From contig NZ_JAPEIQ010000004.1 of assembly GCF_026041215.1 (NCBI RefSeq), forward strand, positions 124,001 through 188,000: 64,000 bases of DNA, in the 5' to 3' direction. The notes under the pieces were generated by a model. The model was given only the letters and a program-made list of their open reading frames with translations. It ran no database searches and was not told the origin of the DNA. This stretch comes from Hoyosella sp. YIM 151337. Lineage in GTDB: Bacteria; Actinomycetota; Actinomycetes; Mycobacteriales; Mycobacteriaceae. Within the stretch, counting starts at the first letter, position 1. Each line of letters opens with the position of its first letter. Positions 63,086 through 64,000 of this stretch are shown piece after piece. The position numbers and the translations under genes are program-made.

Positions 63086-63181
63086 GGCTACACCATAACC
63101 TTTGCGGTCCGTTGGGGACCTTTGCGAACTAATCACTCTGCGGTCCAGCGCTTTCCCAATACAGTTTTCTCAGCTAGCGGC

Positions 63182-63224
63182 CAGCGCACCCCACGGCGAG
63201 CGCACCCCACGGCGAGCGCATGCG
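63182..63224. repeat. 16-bp tandem repeat
   Basis: GCGCACCCCACGGCGA occurs twice back to back (63184-63199, 63200-63215), followed by a partial third copy GCGCATGCG. Lies between the mce gene and the first mam gene, directly beside the inverted repeat at 63222-63261. Confidence 0.75.
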
Positions 63225-63261
63225 AATTGGGGTCTAGCCGTCGGGCCAGACCCCAATTCGC
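63222..63261. repeat. Inverted repeat with 14-bp perfect arms
   Basis: GCGAATTGGGGTCT and its exact complement around a 12-nt loop. It starts 38 bp after the mce stop. No T-run follows on the minus strand, so it may be a stability hairpin, an attenuator between mce and mam genes, or a weak terminator. Confidence 0.7.
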
Positions 63262-63298
63262 GGGCGTACTTGCCGCCTATGAGAGGGCGGTTCGGTCG

Positions 63299-64000
63299 TC
63301 AGTTCCAGCCCACGAGTTCGAGCAGTTCGAATGCCTGCCGACCGAAGGGTGCGAGATCGGTGTGGTCACCGGCACGCTTCGGATTGTTGTCCCATGGCTG
63401 GGGAACGGTCGGGTCCGCGAAGATCGCCTTGTTCGAGCTCCGCACACCGGTCGGATTGCCCTGAGGCGTACGGCAACCCACTGTCGTGTCCCACTGCCAA
63501 TCGGTAAGGGCACCGTTGATTCGGGGGTCTCCCGTCGGCCCTGCGGGCAGCCGCTGGTACGTGCCTTCGTATCCGACGGTACACGCGGGCGGGTTGTTCA
63601 CCTCGAGGACAAGCCCGAAGTGTGCCGTCCCATCGCCCGGAGCGACAGTGTACGCCGCGGCACCTAGTGCAGGCAGCGCTTGGAGCACTGGCCGAATGAA
63701 TCTGCCGCGCTCGCCGAGCGCTTGCGCGACCGGTTCGGTAGTGCGCAGGAACTCTGTGAGCCCGGGCCCGCCGCGTTCGAGCAGCGCGGAGACTGCTGCA
63801 CCGGCGTCCGTCGACGTGTCGATAATGCGCCGAAGGTCCTGATCACTCTGCTGTAACTGGTCGGTAATCAGGGTGAGGTCCCGCGAGAACGACCTGATTT
63901 CGCCGGACTGCACGGCCTGGGTTCGCAACACAACGCTGCCGTCACGAAGCAACTGCAGTGTCTCCCCCATCGACTCGTTGGCTTCCTGGGCGAAGAGGTC
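63299..64000 (-). CDS. Mce family lipid-transport protein (MceF-like), C-terminal part
   Basis: 234 codons seen; the frame is open to the right edge, so the signal peptide and MlaD domain lie outside. The visible part is the helical region (coiled SFSRDLTLITDQLQQSDQDLRRII) and the cholesterol-uptake-porter-like domain with VEVNNPPACTVGYEGTYQR-type wording (here LVLEVNNPPACTVGYEG). A C-terminus of this kind plus two mam genes downstream suggests MceF, the last of six Mce subunits forming a lipid channel across the periplasm. The Mce family is sure, the F position likely. Confidence 0.88.
   Translation of the reverse strand, partial: DLFAQEANESMGETLQLLRDGSVVLRTQAVQSGEIRSFSRDLTLITDQLQQSDQDLRRIIDTSTDAGAAVSALLERGGPGLTEFLRTTEPVAQALGERGRFIRPVLQALPALGAAAYTVAPGDGTAHFGLVLEVNNPPACTVGYEGTYQRLPAGPTGDPRINGALTDWQWDTTVGCRTPQGNPTGVRSSNKAIFADPTVPQPWDNNPKRAGDHTDLAPFGRQAFELLELVGWN

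Overview
The window is high-GC actinobacterial DNA. Four things point to a mycolic-acid actinomycete (Mycobacteriales, for example a Hoyosella/Rhodococcus/Mycobacterium relative): an mce locus next to rpoB, RpoB and RpoC of actinobacterial type, DUF3558 lipoproteins, and a carboxylase/acyl-CoA dehydrogenase operon in the gene order I recall for M. tuberculosis Rv0971c-Rv0976c. The genus is inference. Almost everything reads on the minus strand, so the biological order runs from right to left.

Right end (64000 to 53694, minus): the 3' end of an mce gene (MceF-like), two Mce-associated membrane proteins, then rpoB and rpoC, closed by a strong terminator. A short plus-strand block converges on rpoC: a lipoprotein-like gene, an alpha/beta hydrolase, a SixA-type histidine phosphatase and a double-hotdog acyl-ACP thioesterase (50525-53578).

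Centre (50413 to 40481, minus): a tight operon whose first six genes join by 4-nt ATGA overlaps: TIGR03084-type protein, AtuA, acyl-CoA dehydrogenase, carboxyltransferase, biotin carboxylase/BCCP and a second acyl-CoA dehydrogenase. The acc subunit junction instead has a 20-nt gap, and a crotonase and a TetR regulator follow. Together they look like an activate-carboxylate-hydrate pathway for a branched or prenoid acyl-CoA. A 36-bp near-perfect palindrome lies in the divergent promoter region. Next come two DUF3558 lipoproteins, then the str operon rpsL-rpsG-fusA-tuf (38776 to 34295), which ends in a perfect 16-bp-stem terminator.

Left half (33846 to 1, minus): two giant non-ribosomal peptide synthetases. 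NRPS1 (6756 aa, complete) is C-A-T-E / C-A-T / C-A-T / C-A-T / C-A-T / C-A*, where A* is a truncated, motif-less adenylation domain. NRPS2 (4488 codons seen, running off the left edge) starts directly with a working A-T, then C-A-T-E / C-A-T-E / C-A. Module 6 is therefore split across two proteins, with a dead A domain at the break that resembles the live one. Epimerase placement, GGDS-type carrier domains and C-domain variants agree on D-residues at positions 1, 7 and 8. Binding-pocket codes read by eye give Ser at module 3 and Thr at module 9; modules 1 and 7 share one unusual code. The first C domain resembles that of EntF, so an acylated or aryl-capped (perhaps siderophore-like) peptide is possible. 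No thioesterase, transporter or tailoring enzyme is in view.

The most unusual signals outside known genes are: (1) the dead/live A-domain pair; (2) a remnant of a deleted module inside NRPS1; (3) a 63-66-nt palindromic element present twice with a conserved tail; (4) a helically phased ACCT array plus two TTAC-N6-GTAA inverted repeats upstream of NRPS1; and (5) the 36-bp palindrome of the catabolic operon.
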